Positions 13,600 to 24,689 are shown, counted from the first letter of the stretch. The stretch is DNA of 64,000 nucleotides from Boesenbergia rotunda (GCA_024364735.1 JAGFNQ010005193.1:62001-126000); one strand, 5' to 3'. The notes: generated by a model from the letters alone, not told the origin. Numbers and translations: made by a program.

Positions 13600-14327
13600 T
13601 GATAGATGAGGATGATATGAGAACGGAACTTTCAGAAAGTATTCATCTCCTACTCAGAAGAGTAAGATGAGAGGTACCAGAGACATGATGAGCAAATAAA
13701 ACAACAAAACAAGAAATATATTTATAGTGAAAATCTTATTCCACCTGCTGTTTCTTCCAGCTGAAGAGAGAAAATAATTGTAAAAGATAATAATAATAAT
13801 AATAATAGTAGGAAAGAGAGATACCACCTTTCACTACCCTGGATTATCCTTCCCCCTCAATTTCCCCTTCCTTTTTCCTATTTCATTTATTCTTTTTTTT
13901 CTAAAATGGCAAGAACTTTTTGGCCTCGGTGAGTGATTTGACGCACGCTTTTGCTCATCATTCTGAGGCAGTAGCCACGGGAAGGAATTAACAAACTATT
14001 GCATATATTATTTATTATCTTAAAAACGAGGAAACGTCCACTTTCTACGAGTCACTGTTCTGTTCTTTTTAACTACAGAAAGATGATCGATAAGCTTAAT
14101 TAACCATCTGTTCATTGATCAGCTCCTTTGTCTCTACTTAGATTTGTTTTGTTTTGCCCCTTCTCATCTCTACCTAATTCTTGCATACTGTGTGTGGTTG
14201 GATCGAAGTAATATTATAAGACAATTTACTAAAGGGCACATCTAGATTTGTGAATCGATCAAAAATACACTATACTTCAGCATTTACTAAAAAATCATAT
14301 TCAATTAACTATTCTTCATGTTCTACC
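13600..14327. promoter_or_regulatory. Upstream region of the BEL1-like gene
   Basis: This stretch should contain the promoter and leader of the leftward gene starting at 13276. An ATA microsatellite lies at about 13789-13808. No specific operator could be assigned. A short open frame at 14250-14444 is low-complexity serine/leucine-rich and overlaps the fold-back element, so it is not called a gene. Confidence 0.4.
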
Positions 14328-15515
14328 CCAATCATTTTTCTATTTTCTTTCCTTTCTCCTATGTATATAATTTCTCTTATCTTTCTCTCTCCTCTTCTCT
14401 TAATTTTCTCTCTCTTTTCAATGTATGCAAACATGCACACATAACACCGGATCTGATATGAAAAAAAGAGACTCACATTGGACTTGATATGAAATCATAC
14501 ATACCTATGCTATGGAAAAATATCAGGTCCAACGCGGATTTAATATGAATAAGTTACTTTAGCTGATTTTTCGGATAAAATTTTAACATCTGCGAAAAAA
14601 TTGAAATATAGACGACACCTTAGACTCCTTGCAACCTTAAAAATCTACAAGACCTGAAATAGTTACAATCTGAGGTCTCTAGTTGATTTTTATGACCCGC
14701 TATGTACTGCGTTTAAGGTTGAGTTTGATTATTTTTATAACATTTTAATTCCTTTGGAGAAATTGAAATAAATAATGGATATCATATTTGAACTCCTTGC
14801 AATTTCAGAAATCCACAAAAACTGAAATGAGTACAATTGGAACTCTCTAGGTCCATCAATGACGCGGCTAAGGAAGAATCGACAAAATAGGCGTGTTGGG
14901 CCTGATATAATTCCATATCAAGCCCACATTAACACATGTTAGGTCTGATATGATTTCATATCAAACCTATATTGAGCCTCATATCAGGCCTACTTTGGGC
15001 CTGATATGGAATCATATAAGGCCCAACATGGGTTTTTGACGATTCTTCCTTAGCTGCGCTAATGATGGACCTAGGAAGCTCCGATTGCGCTTATTTCAGT
15101 CCTATAGATTTTTAAAATCGCAAGGAGTTCAAATATGGTATCCATTATTTATTTTAACTTCTTCAGAGATATTAAAATGTTATAAAAAATCAACTCAACC
15201 TTAAATATCATATGTCGTGGGTAAAATAATCAACTAGAGACATGAGATTGTAACCATTTCAGTTCTTGTGAATTTTTGAGATTGCAAGGAGTTCACAGTG
15301 TCATCCATTGCATATTTCAGTTTCTCCAAAGGTATTAAAATTTTAACAGAAAAATTAGTTAAAGTAACTCATTCATATCTTGTATCAGGCTCAACGTGGA
15401 TTTGATATTTTTCATATCATGCTCCCGTGTTATGCATGTGTGAATGTATGCATGCATCCAAAAGAGAAAGGAAAGAGAAAAGGAAAGAAAAAAGGAAAGA
15501 AAAAAAAATGATTAA
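14328..15515. mobile_element. Fold-back (long inverted repeat) element, about 1.2 kb
   Basis: The left half, about 14328-14890, is matched in reverse complement by the right half, about 14990-15515. Paired blocks include ACACATAACACCGG against CGTGTTATGCATGTGT, CTCCTTGCAA against TTGCAAGGAG (twice), GGTTGAGTTTGATT against AATCAACTCAACC, and CTAAGGAAGAATCG against CGATTCTTCCTTAG. The short middle (about 14890-14990) is itself a set of small palindromes built on GGCCTGATATG and CATATCAGGCC. No protein is encoded. This fits a non-autonomous fold-back or MULE-like element. Target-site duplications were not identified, so ends are approximate to tens of bases. Confidence 0.75.
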
Positions 15516-15519
15516 CGAG

Positions 15520-15600
15520 GTTTTTTCAACCTTGGGCGACCGGTTCGGTTCCATGAAAATTTCCTACCGGCCGTCAGGGTAAATCGGGAAGCGAAAAGAG
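15520..15600 (+). repeat. Dispersed repeat fragment, SINE-like, copy 1
   Basis: The segment containing GACCGGTTCGGTTCC and CAGGGTAAATCGGGAAGCG matches, in reverse complement, 17770-17880 and, in the same orientation but more diverged, the window end from 63925. It abuts the fold-back element. Only the 3' portion of the longer copy is present here. Confidence 0.55.
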
Positions 15601-17690
15601 AGAAATAATTGAGGGTAGGACCAGAAGAGTAATAAATTAAATGCGACTTTTAGTATATCTCAAACTATTATATATTTTTTAATCAATTCGTAAATTTTAG
15701 TGTACCCTTTAATAAATCATCGAATATTATATTAAGCCAGAGCTTTTGCCAAACTGAATAATATCGATGGGCATCTTCCTCCTTGGCGCAGTTAATCATT
15801 CTCTATATATTTTTAATTTATCAATTAATTTTTGGCAGGTAGATTTGCATTTTACTGGCAAAAATTGTTTGAGTAAAGATTGAGAAATTAGTGGGTTTTT
15901 GTTTTCTTTCTGACTATCTACAAAATTGGCCAACTATTTCTGATAATTGATATTTACTAAATAGCAAACTAGTAAATAACTTATGTTGAGAATTAATGAA
16001 TATAATGAGACGATGAAAAAGTTAATAATTGAAAGTTATGTTTAATCAGGGATAATGTAATTAAGTCTGTAATATAATTAAACTTAAAATATAATATATA
16101 ATTATATGTTATTGGTCTTGTAATCTAGATTATACAACTTTAATTAGTTTTTGTAATTCAGATTATATTATATTATAGTTTTAAAATTATATCAAACAAA
16201 GTAATCAATCTCGTAATATAATTTGAATTACATTACTAAATTATCTCGTATCAAATATAACCTAAGTTGGATGTAATCCCCTCTCTGATTCGAATCCCAA
16301 ATACAATGAATATATTAGGGATCGTCTTCTGAATATGTATAAATTGTATTCTAAATTTATTCGGTAGATGAAATAGAAAAGAAATCGTCAAGCTATCTTC
16401 GTATTAATCAGGTTAAACTCGGAGAGTAAGGAAAACGGCTAAACCGCCGGTGTATGCTTACAGGTGTGACCTTACAGCTAGTTGGCTGCTGCGATTTTAC
16501 AGCCAACGGCAAAACGGCCTTTGGGAAGGAAAACTTTAATTCATTCCAATTTGGATGGATTAAAACTCTTGACAAATCTTTATCTTTCCCCTAATTTAAT
16601 TTTACATTTTATAAACTAATTAAAAAATAGTACATATTGGGAATCTTATGCAATTGGCAATTGACACTTCGCCTCCGGAATAAATAGAGCGTCACTTAAA
16701 CGTTTTTTATCCTTTGCATGTGAATTTAATTATTAGTTAGCAAGTTCAACTCCAGACGCAACGCCCTGCCTTACGTCCACACCTATTTCTCTCTGGACCT
16801 TCAGCAGCCACACATGCTATTCGCCGTGCATGATATTCCACCCCTCACTCTCTCTCTTATCATCTTCTCATGATGATCCCTCTAGTGCCCTAACTGACTT
16901 CGTGTTGGGATGATATATTTATATTATAATTAAGAGGTTCGAATCTATTAATATTTGAATGTAAAAAAATAAATTATATGATGATTTATCTCTTTTTCAT
17001 AAGATTTAGGATGACGCTGAAAAGACACCAAGAGGAGAGTTATCTCCTTTTTGCATTATATGATGTTTGATGTTGAATAAAATAATAATTATTCTATAGG
17101 TTAATCAAAGATATAAAAAAAATCAAAAAAATTTAAAAAAAAATAGCCGCAAAATAAAACTTTAATTTATTAATAATAAAAAATGAATCCTCAAATTGCG
17201 GGATAATAATAGATAAATAAAGAAAAGAAAATTTATAATCTAAAGTAATTAACAAAATAATATGTTAATATAGACATAAATATCAAAAATATTTTAAATA
17301 TCGTAAAAATAAAAAATATTAAAAAATAATAAAAAATCGAAGGTTAAAAAAAACATGTTTTTTTTCAAAATTAATAATTATGAGTTTTTTGATAATAAAT
17401 ATAGATTTTTAAATACTACAGGTATAATTTCTGACATAGACTGCATTCTGAATCCGAGTACAAAAAAAGCTAGGATCCTTTTAAAGTTGATGGCATAGTA
17501 TCGGATTGATTCTGCTTCGATGCCTCTGGCTTAATTGTGATAAATGCGGGCATGACTGCTCTGCTCAATTATATGAGACTTCAAGCGGGATCAATTATTT
17601 TTCAAGTCAGCTCATCATTATGAACCCTCCAAGTACATTGACGCATTGTTACTAGCTAGCTCTTTCAGTCCACCTTTTTTGTTTTTTTTC
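15601..17690. other. AT-rich spacer, no gene seen
   Basis: Very AT-rich DNA with many short A/T runs, especially 15900-16270 and 17080-17420. A small inverted repeat around 16470-16520 (CAGCTAGTTGGCTG against CAGCCAAC) is visible. No open frame of interest, RNA gene or element boundary was found. Confidence 0.55.
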
Positions 17691-17890
17691 TCTCTCTCCA
17701 TGTATAAAGTACGTAAATAGGACATTATAAATTTTTCCTCCAAATGGGACGCGAACCCTAGAACGTTGGGCATCTAGACTGGTCACCGCGAGCGCTTCCC
17801 GATTTACCCTGGTAACCGGTGGAAAACTTCCGTGGGGCCGGACCGGTCACCCCAGGTTCAATTTGTCTGCTGCCTGGTTCATCATTTTGT
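17690..17890 (-). repeat. Dispersed repeat, SINE-like, copy 2 (longest)
   Basis: Read on the minus strand the segment has GGGGTGACCGGTCCGG, CAGGGTAAATCGGGAAGCG, then GTGACCAGTCTAGATGCCC and GGGTTCGCGTCCC, followed by an A/T-rich tail. GGTTCGCGTCC is close to the RNA polymerase III B box (GGTTCGANTCC), which makes a tRNA-derived SINE possible; an A box could not be placed with confidence. It shares the family with 15520-15600 and 63925-64000. Confidence 0.45.
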
Positions 17891-17994
17891 AAATAGGACG
17901 TTGTGGTCAACTGAATCATCTTTGGTCAACATAAATATGTAAGTGGCCACCATCAATTATGACCAAGTCAAAGTAAATAAGTTGCAATGAAAAA

Positions 17995-18235
17995 ATAGAG
18001 CTATGATAGAGAACGTAAAATTATAGTGTGAAACACAACGTCAATGACGTGATACTTTTCGTGTACACGTCCGATTGTCACTTGGACACCAACGGCGACC
18101 TCCGGCCGTCGTCCCGAATAAAACTATAACTTTGGGGCATGGTGAATCCATCGAAGATCGTTGTAATTGAAATGTCACATCATTCATATTAAATTTCACA
18201 TTGAAAATTCACATTGTATATTATTTTTCGAAAAA
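17995..18235 (+). mobile_element. MITE with long terminal inverted repeats, copy 1
   Basis: The core (CGTCCCGAATAAAACTATA, then GGTGAATCCATCG and GATCGTTG) is shared with 44740-44830 and, in reverse, 47890-48010. The flanks form an imperfect inverted repeat: AATGACGTGATACTTT on the left against AAATGTCACATCATT on the right, with further pairing outward. No coding capacity. Best read as a member of a small non-autonomous DNA element family; its superfamily is unknown because no target duplication was found. Confidence 0.6.
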
Positions 18236-18543
18236 AAAGAGAGAAAAATACTGCCAATAAAGCTAGTCTTTTTTAATTAACTTGGTCGATCGGATACTTT
18301 CTGACCATTGTTAATTACTTATAAATGCAACATAAATTCAGAAGTATGTCTTTAGTGGAAGACAACCTAATAATTCTCTCAACTCATGACCATTCTTAGA
18401 GAATCAACACCTTAGATCAATCCACTAGTTACAAACTTCCCTATTTTACAATGGTTTGAAAAATAACTATAAGTAAGAGAGAATAAAAAAAATTTGATAT
18501 CACTCCCATGTGTATAGTAAAGGTTATTTGAATGGATGATAGT

Positions 18544-18665
18544 TGTTATAAAGGAAGGAATAGAAAGAGAGCAATATTTTATGAGTAATGATAAAATTTA
18601 TTATTTATTGATATTTGTCTCTAAGGATAATATCTTATATATATAAGGTATAAAGTTCTTGGTCA
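18544..18665 (-). repeat. Copia 3' LTR, 122 bp
   Basis: Aligned by eye with 28795-28916, including the shared GATATTTGTCTCTAAGGATAA and TATATATA segments. In element orientation this is the 3' LTR. Many substitutions separate it from its partner, so the element is not recent. Confidence 0.8.
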
Positions 18666-19043
18666 ATTGACTCATTAATATATTATTATAACTGAATTAT
18701 TCTAATAATTATAATGGAATTCTTAATTTGATTGGATTTGATAACTTGATTCGATCATTCTAATTATATTAAATGAATCTCTTTTATCCCTTGACAAACT
18801 CAATGAGCGATATTTGATATCGTGTTTGCTTGTTAGTTTATTAAAAGGTTGTCTGGATAATGACTTAGTAAAGATATCAACAATTTGATTTTCTACAGAA
18901 ATATAAAAGACGGATAATTGTTTAGCTGTCACACGTTCTCGAACAAAATGAAAATCAATTTTTACATATTTTGTACGAACATGAAAGATTACATTAGTTG
19001 TTAGATATGTAGCTTCAATATTGTCATATCAAATTTTTGATGC
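18666..19043 (-). pseudogene. Copia RNase H C-terminal part (beyond the nested insertion)
   Basis: Minus-strand reading gives a typical copia RNase H tail: IEATYLTTNVIFHVRTKY, then HFVRERVTAKQLSVFYIS and QIVDIFTKSLSRQPFNKL. It continues the frame region interrupted at 19044/25455 by the gypsy insertion, with an in-frame stop just before the conserved YDNIEATYL motif. This is a non-functional remnant. Confidence 0.85.
19039..19043. repeat. Target-site duplication (left) of the nested gypsy element
   Basis: GATGC directly precedes the 5' LTR start TGATAGGG, and the same GATGC directly follows the 3' LTR end CCGAAACA at 25451-25455. A matching 5-bp duplication is diagnostic of integrase-mediated insertion and proves both outer ends. 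Confidence 0.9.
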
Positions 19044-19541
19044 TGATAGGGTTGAACACCCCGTGGTTGACACGTGAACTGAAGAAGCTATGTGGCAGGA
19101 TTTATCGAGTTGGGACGACTCTCTTTTCCTGACGCCCGAGACTCCCTTGGGAAGGTGGATTCCTGAGACCAACTCGGGTAGACATAGTCCTGAAGATCGT
19201 TTTAAAAGGACACACGCCCGAGATCATCTCGGGAAAGTAGGTCCCCGAGATCCCCTCGGGAAGGTGAACGTTTGGGACCCCCCGGGCCAAAGGACCCCGA
19301 GATCACCTCGGGGTAGCGGAGCCTAAGGAGTACTCGACCTCAAGTAACTGTCCTCTTTACTCGGATCGGTGGATAATTATCACCAATTACTACGGGATAA
19401 TTACGACCCGTGATACGCGACCATCAAAGCCTTAATCGTCGCAACGGTCTAGATTTGATGGCTGCGGAGACAGTTACAAAGATTATCCAATAACCGACGA
19501 TGGAGGGGACGTGGAAAAGAACGTGGGGACACATGTGACAG
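19044..19541 (+). repeat. Truncated 5' LTR of gypsy element A
   Basis: It aligns with the first ~500 bp of the 3' LTR at 24690, from TGATAGGGTT through CCAATAACCGACGATGGAGG to GTGACA. The similarity stops at about 19541, just before the TATA box that the 3' LTR has at 25198. R, U5 and primer site are therefore lost by internal deletion. U3 has several CCCGAG-N-CTCGGG palindromes. Confidence 0.85.
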
Positions 19542-19719
19542 AGGTCTGTCCAGCGTAGCTTGTCTCCCCGACAACAGCAGTCGACAGAGAACGAGACCCG
19601 ACGGCGATCTCGATCGCGATCAAGAGGGAGAAGTTGAGAGGCTGCACCCGGCAAGTCTCCCTCATTGGAAAGAGACCCCAAGAAAGGCAAGACCCCTGCA
19701 CATGACCCTTCTTCCAGAC

Positions 19720-20453
19720 ACATTGGAGTGATCTGTGGAGGTCCTACCGGAGGGGACTCCAACCGTGCACGGAAAGCTCATACTCAGTGATTGGAGAACT
19801 ACACCATCGGGACGAGTAGTAGTCAAAGTCGCGACCTCATAATCTCCTTCAGCCCATAGGACTTGGAGGACACAGAAGCCCCCCACGAGGATGCCCTGGT
19901 AATTCTGGCATGTATGGCGAATTATGAGGTCAAGCGCATTTTCGTGGATATAGGTAGTTCCATGAGCATCTTGTACAAGGCAACTCTGGATCAGATGTAG
20001 ATTGACGAGGATGAACTACTTCCGGGTTCGACCCTGTTTTTCGGCTTCATCGGATATCGGGTATAGCCGATAGGGAAAATTACCCTATCACCGTCGTTGG
20101 GCAATGGCACTCTGAAGAGGACCAGGAGGACCCCCTTCCTGGTTGTGGATGCTCCCTCTTCCTACAACGCCATCTTGGGGCGCTCTGCTCTCATCATATT
20201 CCAGGCGGTGGTCTCGGTTTACCACCAGAAGATTAAATTCCTAGTGGGAGACCAAGTGGCAGAAGTCAAGGGGGACCAATTGGTGTCTCAGCGATGCTAC
20301 AACGGGGAAGTACGATCGGAGTCCCGCAAGAACCCAAAGTCCTACGAAGCCCTGCAAATTAATCTCGCCGACCCACGAGAGGACAAAGGACCTAAAGAGG
20401 AGCGAAGGGAAGTCGGGAGCGAGGAGGTCCAGATTCACCCAAGAGCTGTCTAA
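19720..20453 (+). pseudogene. Gypsy (Tat) gag-end and retropepsin remnant
   Basis: Plus-strand reading gives GVICGGPTGGDSNRARKAH, a conserved linker of Tat-lineage polyproteins. It continues to DALVILACMANYEVKRIFVD and IGSSMSILYKATLDQM, the retropepsin active-site region, then FLVVDAPSSYNAILGRSAL, the second protease signature. The catalytic triplet expected as D-T/S/G-G reads D-I-G, and in-frame stops occur before it (for example after KAHTQ and IISFSP) and after DQM. The last frame (20097-20453) ends in the first minisatellite unit. This is clearly inactive; reverse transcriptase should follow but does not. Confidence 0.85.
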
Positions 20454-21290
20454 ATCCTACTACCTCCGCGGTGAGTAGGCTTGGTTCGGGTGCGGCAAAT
20501 GTCTGACCAAGAGCTGTCTAAACCTTACTACCTTTGCGGTGAGTAGGCTTAGTCTCAGTGCTGTGAATGCCCGACCAAGAGCTGTAAAACCCTACTACCT
20601 CCGCGGTGAGTAGGCTTGGTCTCGGTGCTGCGAAAGCAAGACAAGAGTTGTCTAAACCCTACTACCTCCGCGGTGAGTAGGCTTGGTCCGGGTGTTGTGA
20701 ATGCCTGACCAAGAGCTGTCTAAACTCTACTACCTCCGCGGTGAGTAGGCTTGGTCCGGGTGCTACAGATGCCCGACCAAGAGCTGTAAAACTCTACGAC
20801 CTTCGCGGTGAGTAGACTTGGTCTGGGTACTCCGGGTGCCCGACCAAGAGCTATAAAACCCTACTACCTCTGCGGTGAGTAGGCTTGGTCTTAGTGCTGT
20901 GAATGTCCGACCAAGAGCTGTAAAATCCTACTACCCACGGCGAGTAAGCATGGTCTCGATGCTACGAATGCCCGACCAAGAGTTGTCCAACCCCTACTAT
21001 CTCCGCGGTGAGTAGGCTTGGTCCGGGTGCTGCGAATGCTCGACCAAGAGCTGTAAAACCCTACTACCTCCGCGGTGAGTAGGCTTGGTCTGGGTACTCC
21101 GGGTGCCCGACCAAGAGCTGTAAAACCCTACTACCTCCGCGGTGAGTAGACTTGGTCTGGGTACTCCGGGTGCCCGATCAAGAGCTGTAAAACCCTACTA
21201 CCTCCGCGATGAGTAGGCTTGGTCCAGGTGCTATGGATGTCCGACCAAGAGCTGTAAAACCCTATTACCTCCGCAGTGAGTAGACTTCTG
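20433..21290 (+). repeat. 67-bp minisatellite, about 13 units, in element A
   Basis: Units of about 64-69 bp repeat the pattern ACCAAGAGCTGT, CCCTACTACCTCCGCGG, TGAGTAGGCTTGGT. Each unit is internally complementary: ACCAAG pairs with CTTGGT and CTACT with AGTAG around a CCGCGG centre. The same repeat, same orientation relative to the element, occurs in element B at 33590-33922. Tandem repeats in the 3' untranslated part are known from Tat-lineage elements. Confidence 0.9.
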
Positions 21291-21615
21291 GTCCCTTCCG
21301 GCATTGGGCGCGGTGCTCCTCGAACCGAATTGCTGTCGGGCAACACCCTTGCTCTGTGAGTTGAGGAAAAGCACCAGCCCTTCAATTTCCTTGCTCCTCA
21401 TGCAAAGACACATGATACATGAGGAGAAAAGAACGAAAGGAACTCAAGACGGTGAGCCAAAAAAGGTTTTTTCATTATACTCAGGGTAATTACATGTCTG
21501 GAGCATAATGAAGAATGAAAAGTTACCGAAGATAAAAAAGACAAAGGAAAAGCGAGGCCTAGGTCGGGGAAGAGTCTTATATTTCTTGCTCTTTGGGCGA
21601 GAGCTCGTCCCAAAC

Positions 21616-24103
21616 CTAGCCGGCGTTCAAGGCACTTAGGTCTGCGTCTGGTTTCAGTAGTTGGGCCTTCGTCAATTGTCTGATGGCACCATTGAAGCCC
21701 TGTTTTAGTCGCTTCAATACCTGCCCAACCAGAAGGACTCCAAACTCGTCTGACTGCAGAAATTTGGCCTTGAACTCCGCCTCGGCCTTAGACAGTTGGG
21801 CTGTTTGGTCATGCTTTTGCTTCTGTAGCTCAGCCTCGACCTCCTTCTTAGCGGCTTTCAATTCTGTCACCTCCTAGGACAGGCGATCATGAGCCCTCAG
21901 TGCCTCTTGGAGTTTCTGGGAGGTGGCCGAAACCTTGGCCTGGGCTCGAGTGATGTCCGCCTGGAGGTCGGAGGCGTAGGCGTAGGCGGCCGCTAGCTCT
22001 ATGTCATATTCTTTGAGAGCTAGCTGGCTCTCCTATTCTTTATTTTGATCCTCCAGAGCCTTCTTAGAGGACTCCAGGAGCTGGACGCTGTCAGACAACT
22101 CTCTCGCTTGGGTCTGGAGTTGCTCCCGCTCCTGGGACAACTTCTGCAGGTCCTCAGAGAGGGCTTGGTTTTTCTCGGACCATAGGCACTCCCGGAGACG
22201 GTAATCATGCAGAGTCTCTTCAGAGGCCAGCAGGGTGTCAAGACAATGCTCGACCTTCACCCTTAGGGCCCTGCTGACCCCCAGCTGCAGGAGGCCTGCC
22301 TCGCGGGCACGGCCGATCTCCGCCTCTGACTCCGCCACCCGCTGGAGGAGGTCTTCAGTAACCCCTCGGAAGCACAACAGGCGGCTCTTAGCAGCAGAGT
22401 TGGAGGTGATCTGCAATACGAAAAAAGGATAGTTAAAACAAAACAACAAAACAAGGGGAAAAAGTTCAAGTGCAATTACCATCAACAGGGACTGGTGTAG
22501 CATGCCCAGATACCGGGCTGACCCGACTGACCCCCTCGGCTGGGCAGGAGGCGGGAGAAGCTCCTCAACAGGCCGAATTGATGGGCCGGGAGCATTCCTG
22601 GAGTCGGGAACGTCCTCCTCCGAGGTGGACGTTATATGTTGATCGTGACTATCGGAGAGGGCTCCCTTTATTTGGATAGATTGGAAACCTTTTGTCACTG
22701 TTTTCTTCGCCACCGGGGCCTTCCGGAGGGGGCTAGGCACTTCGAGCGACACCACCTTGCCGTGCTGAGCGGCGGGAAGATCAGTCAGAGCGGCTGGGTC
22801 GCGGGTGATGGGATTGGTGGCTATCCCAGCAGGAGAAGAGGGATCTTTCCGAATCCTCTGAGACAGAGGCACCGTGTCCTCTTCATCAATGGGGACCGGG
22901 GGGGGGGGGTGCGGAAGTTCTGAGGATGGGCCCCTCTTCAGCCTTTTCAAGGGGCGTGGCTTCTGGACCAGCCGTTTATGCCGTTTTTTCTCGGTTGTCC
23001 TGGGCACCGGTTGCTCGAAAGAAGGTGTTGGCACGACCTCCCCTTCTCCTGTCTTGACGGGGGAGGATGGGGAATCCCCTTCAGGGTTTATAGACAGTTC
23101 GGCCACCTCGGGATCCTTGGAGGGCTCTGGATCATCCTGGCTTTTGGACCGCTCGGACTTTTCCTCGTAGCCCTCGTTCGAGATGCCCACCAGGGCAAAA
23201 GGAACTGAAGCAGGAACCAGGACCTGCTCGTTAGCCTGCTCCCATTTCTGGAGTCGGTTGATAGCTTGGGAGAGCATGATGTCGTCTGTAAAATAGAGAC
23301 AAAAAAGTATCGGTTAGAATTAACAAGGATACTTACAAGACCAAATAGAACTTATGGAGGTTTGAGCTAAGGCTCGTGACTTTCGGGTTGAGGTCAACCC
23401 GGTAAAGAAGTTCCTCACATTGCATCAGCTGAAGGCCGTGGAACTCCATCCCTGCCGAGATACCCCTAGCCCTCTAGTATCCTGCGCCCTGCTAGAAGTC
23501 GTCAAGGTTCGGGATGGGCTGCAGGCTCTCCGTGTAGTGGATAGGGCTAAAGGGACGCTTAGGGAGTTGGATAAAGAAAAAACGTTCCTTCCATCCCTTG
23601 TGGGAGGAAGAGAGACCTCGTAAGAACTTGTGGCCGGTACGGGCTGTAATGCCAAACGCCCCCCGCGAGCCAACTAGAACGAAGAAAAAATGAAAAAATC
23701 AGGAGGTCAAAGGGATGTTGAAAAGCTTGAAGAGGACAAACGCCCCGAGGACAAACGCCCCACCCATCTGGGCAAAGGCGTTTGGAGCCAGTTGGTGAAG
23801 AGGAATGCCAAAATAGGTGGCGACATTCATGAGAAAGGGTGGAATCGGAAAACGGAGCCATAATTCTACCTGCCCTAAGAAGAAGGTGAAAAAACCCGCA
23901 GGAGGCTCTACGGGTGATTGACCTAGGGCTGGAACCCTCACCTCCCAGTTCGTCGGGATACCATACCTCTGGTAGGCTGCCTGAAGGGACTCTAACTTAA
24001 CCCTAGAGGAGATTGTACCATACCGCTCCGGGTGATAGGTTGGTTCCTCCGACAAACCTTCGTCCTCGCCGCGGGTCTTCTTCTTCTTCTTTACTGGACC
24101 CAT
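21616..24103 (-). pseudogene. Antisense gene of gypsy element A: gypsy-type-transposon-like domain plus coiled coil
   Basis: Read against the retrotransposon. It starts at MGPVKKKKKTRGEDEG (24103) and continues with YGIPTNWEVRVPALGQSP and FPIPPFLMNVATYFGIPL, then QLAPNAFAQM. This resembles the plant 'putative gypsy type transposon' domain (Pfam Transposase_28 type); the match is from memory. The middle is Pro/Ser/Lys-rich. The C-terminal part (22400-21616) is heptad-like (DLQKLSQEREQLQTQARELS) and ends VLKRLKQGFNGAIRQLTKAQ. A 69-bp GT-AG intron lies at 22411-22479, matched in element B. A TATA box (CTATAAAAGCGGGTGCAACG) lies about 135 bp upstream, at 24248-24231. Frame breaks at 23.3-23.7 kb and 21.87-22.03 kb make this copy doubtful as a working gene. 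No function is known to me. Confidence 0.75.
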
Positions 24104-24230
24104 GGGGGTGAAGGAAGAGAAAAAAATGGAAGGAGACTTACACTTGGAGGGAGAAGTGGCAGCGAGACGAACAATATGTGAACGAAGACGTTTGAAAGTA
24201 GATAAGGCAAGACGGCAGAAGGGTGACGTT

Positions 24231-24248
24231 GCACCCGCTTTTATAGGG
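24231..24248 (-). promoter_or_regulatory. TATA box of the antisense gene in element A
   Basis: Minus strand reads CCCTATAAAAGCGGGTGC. The same box with the same downstream bases (AGCG-GTGCAACG) lies the same distance before the homologous start codon in element B (30766-30780), although the surrounding DNA has diverged. That conservation argues for use. Confidence 0.7.
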
Positions 24249-24689
24249 AGAAGTCGCCTGATCGTGAGCAATAGAGAGGCAGCACGTCAATAGGGCTGAT
24301 GGGGCATCCCGAGGAGCCACCATCCTTGACAGTCGTCGCTTTGTATGGCCCCGCGGTGCGTATCAGTGGGAGATCGCCGCACAGAGAATGACGGAGCATG
24401 TGGCGAGGCAACATTTTTCAGGCGACTTTGTCGCCATTAAGAGACCCCATGCACCTTTAAAAGGCCTTGGACAACTGCCATGGCATTGTCTCGAAACTTG
24501 TACAGATGTGGGACGGATTCGAGGAGCTGCCTGGTGTCCCGGGATGCATGTTTTGATTCCTCGGACCCGACAGACCGCCAAAGAAGCAGTAAAAGATATA
24601 TGGACCACCATAACATAACTTCTTCGTCCCAATACTAGTCTAATCAGTCAGTCATACTTCCTTCGATTAGAGTTGAAGGGAGGGACTTG

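Noticed and set aside
15520..17890. A single large transposon bounded by the inverted copies at 15.52 and 17.88 kb
   Set aside because: A third copy at the window end lacks a partner and no target duplication was found; a dispersed short repeat explains it more simply.
20433..21290. A CRISPR-like array of repeats
   Set aside because: The repeats are contiguous 67-bp tandem units without distinct spacers, lie in a retrotransposon, and the genome is a plant nucleus.
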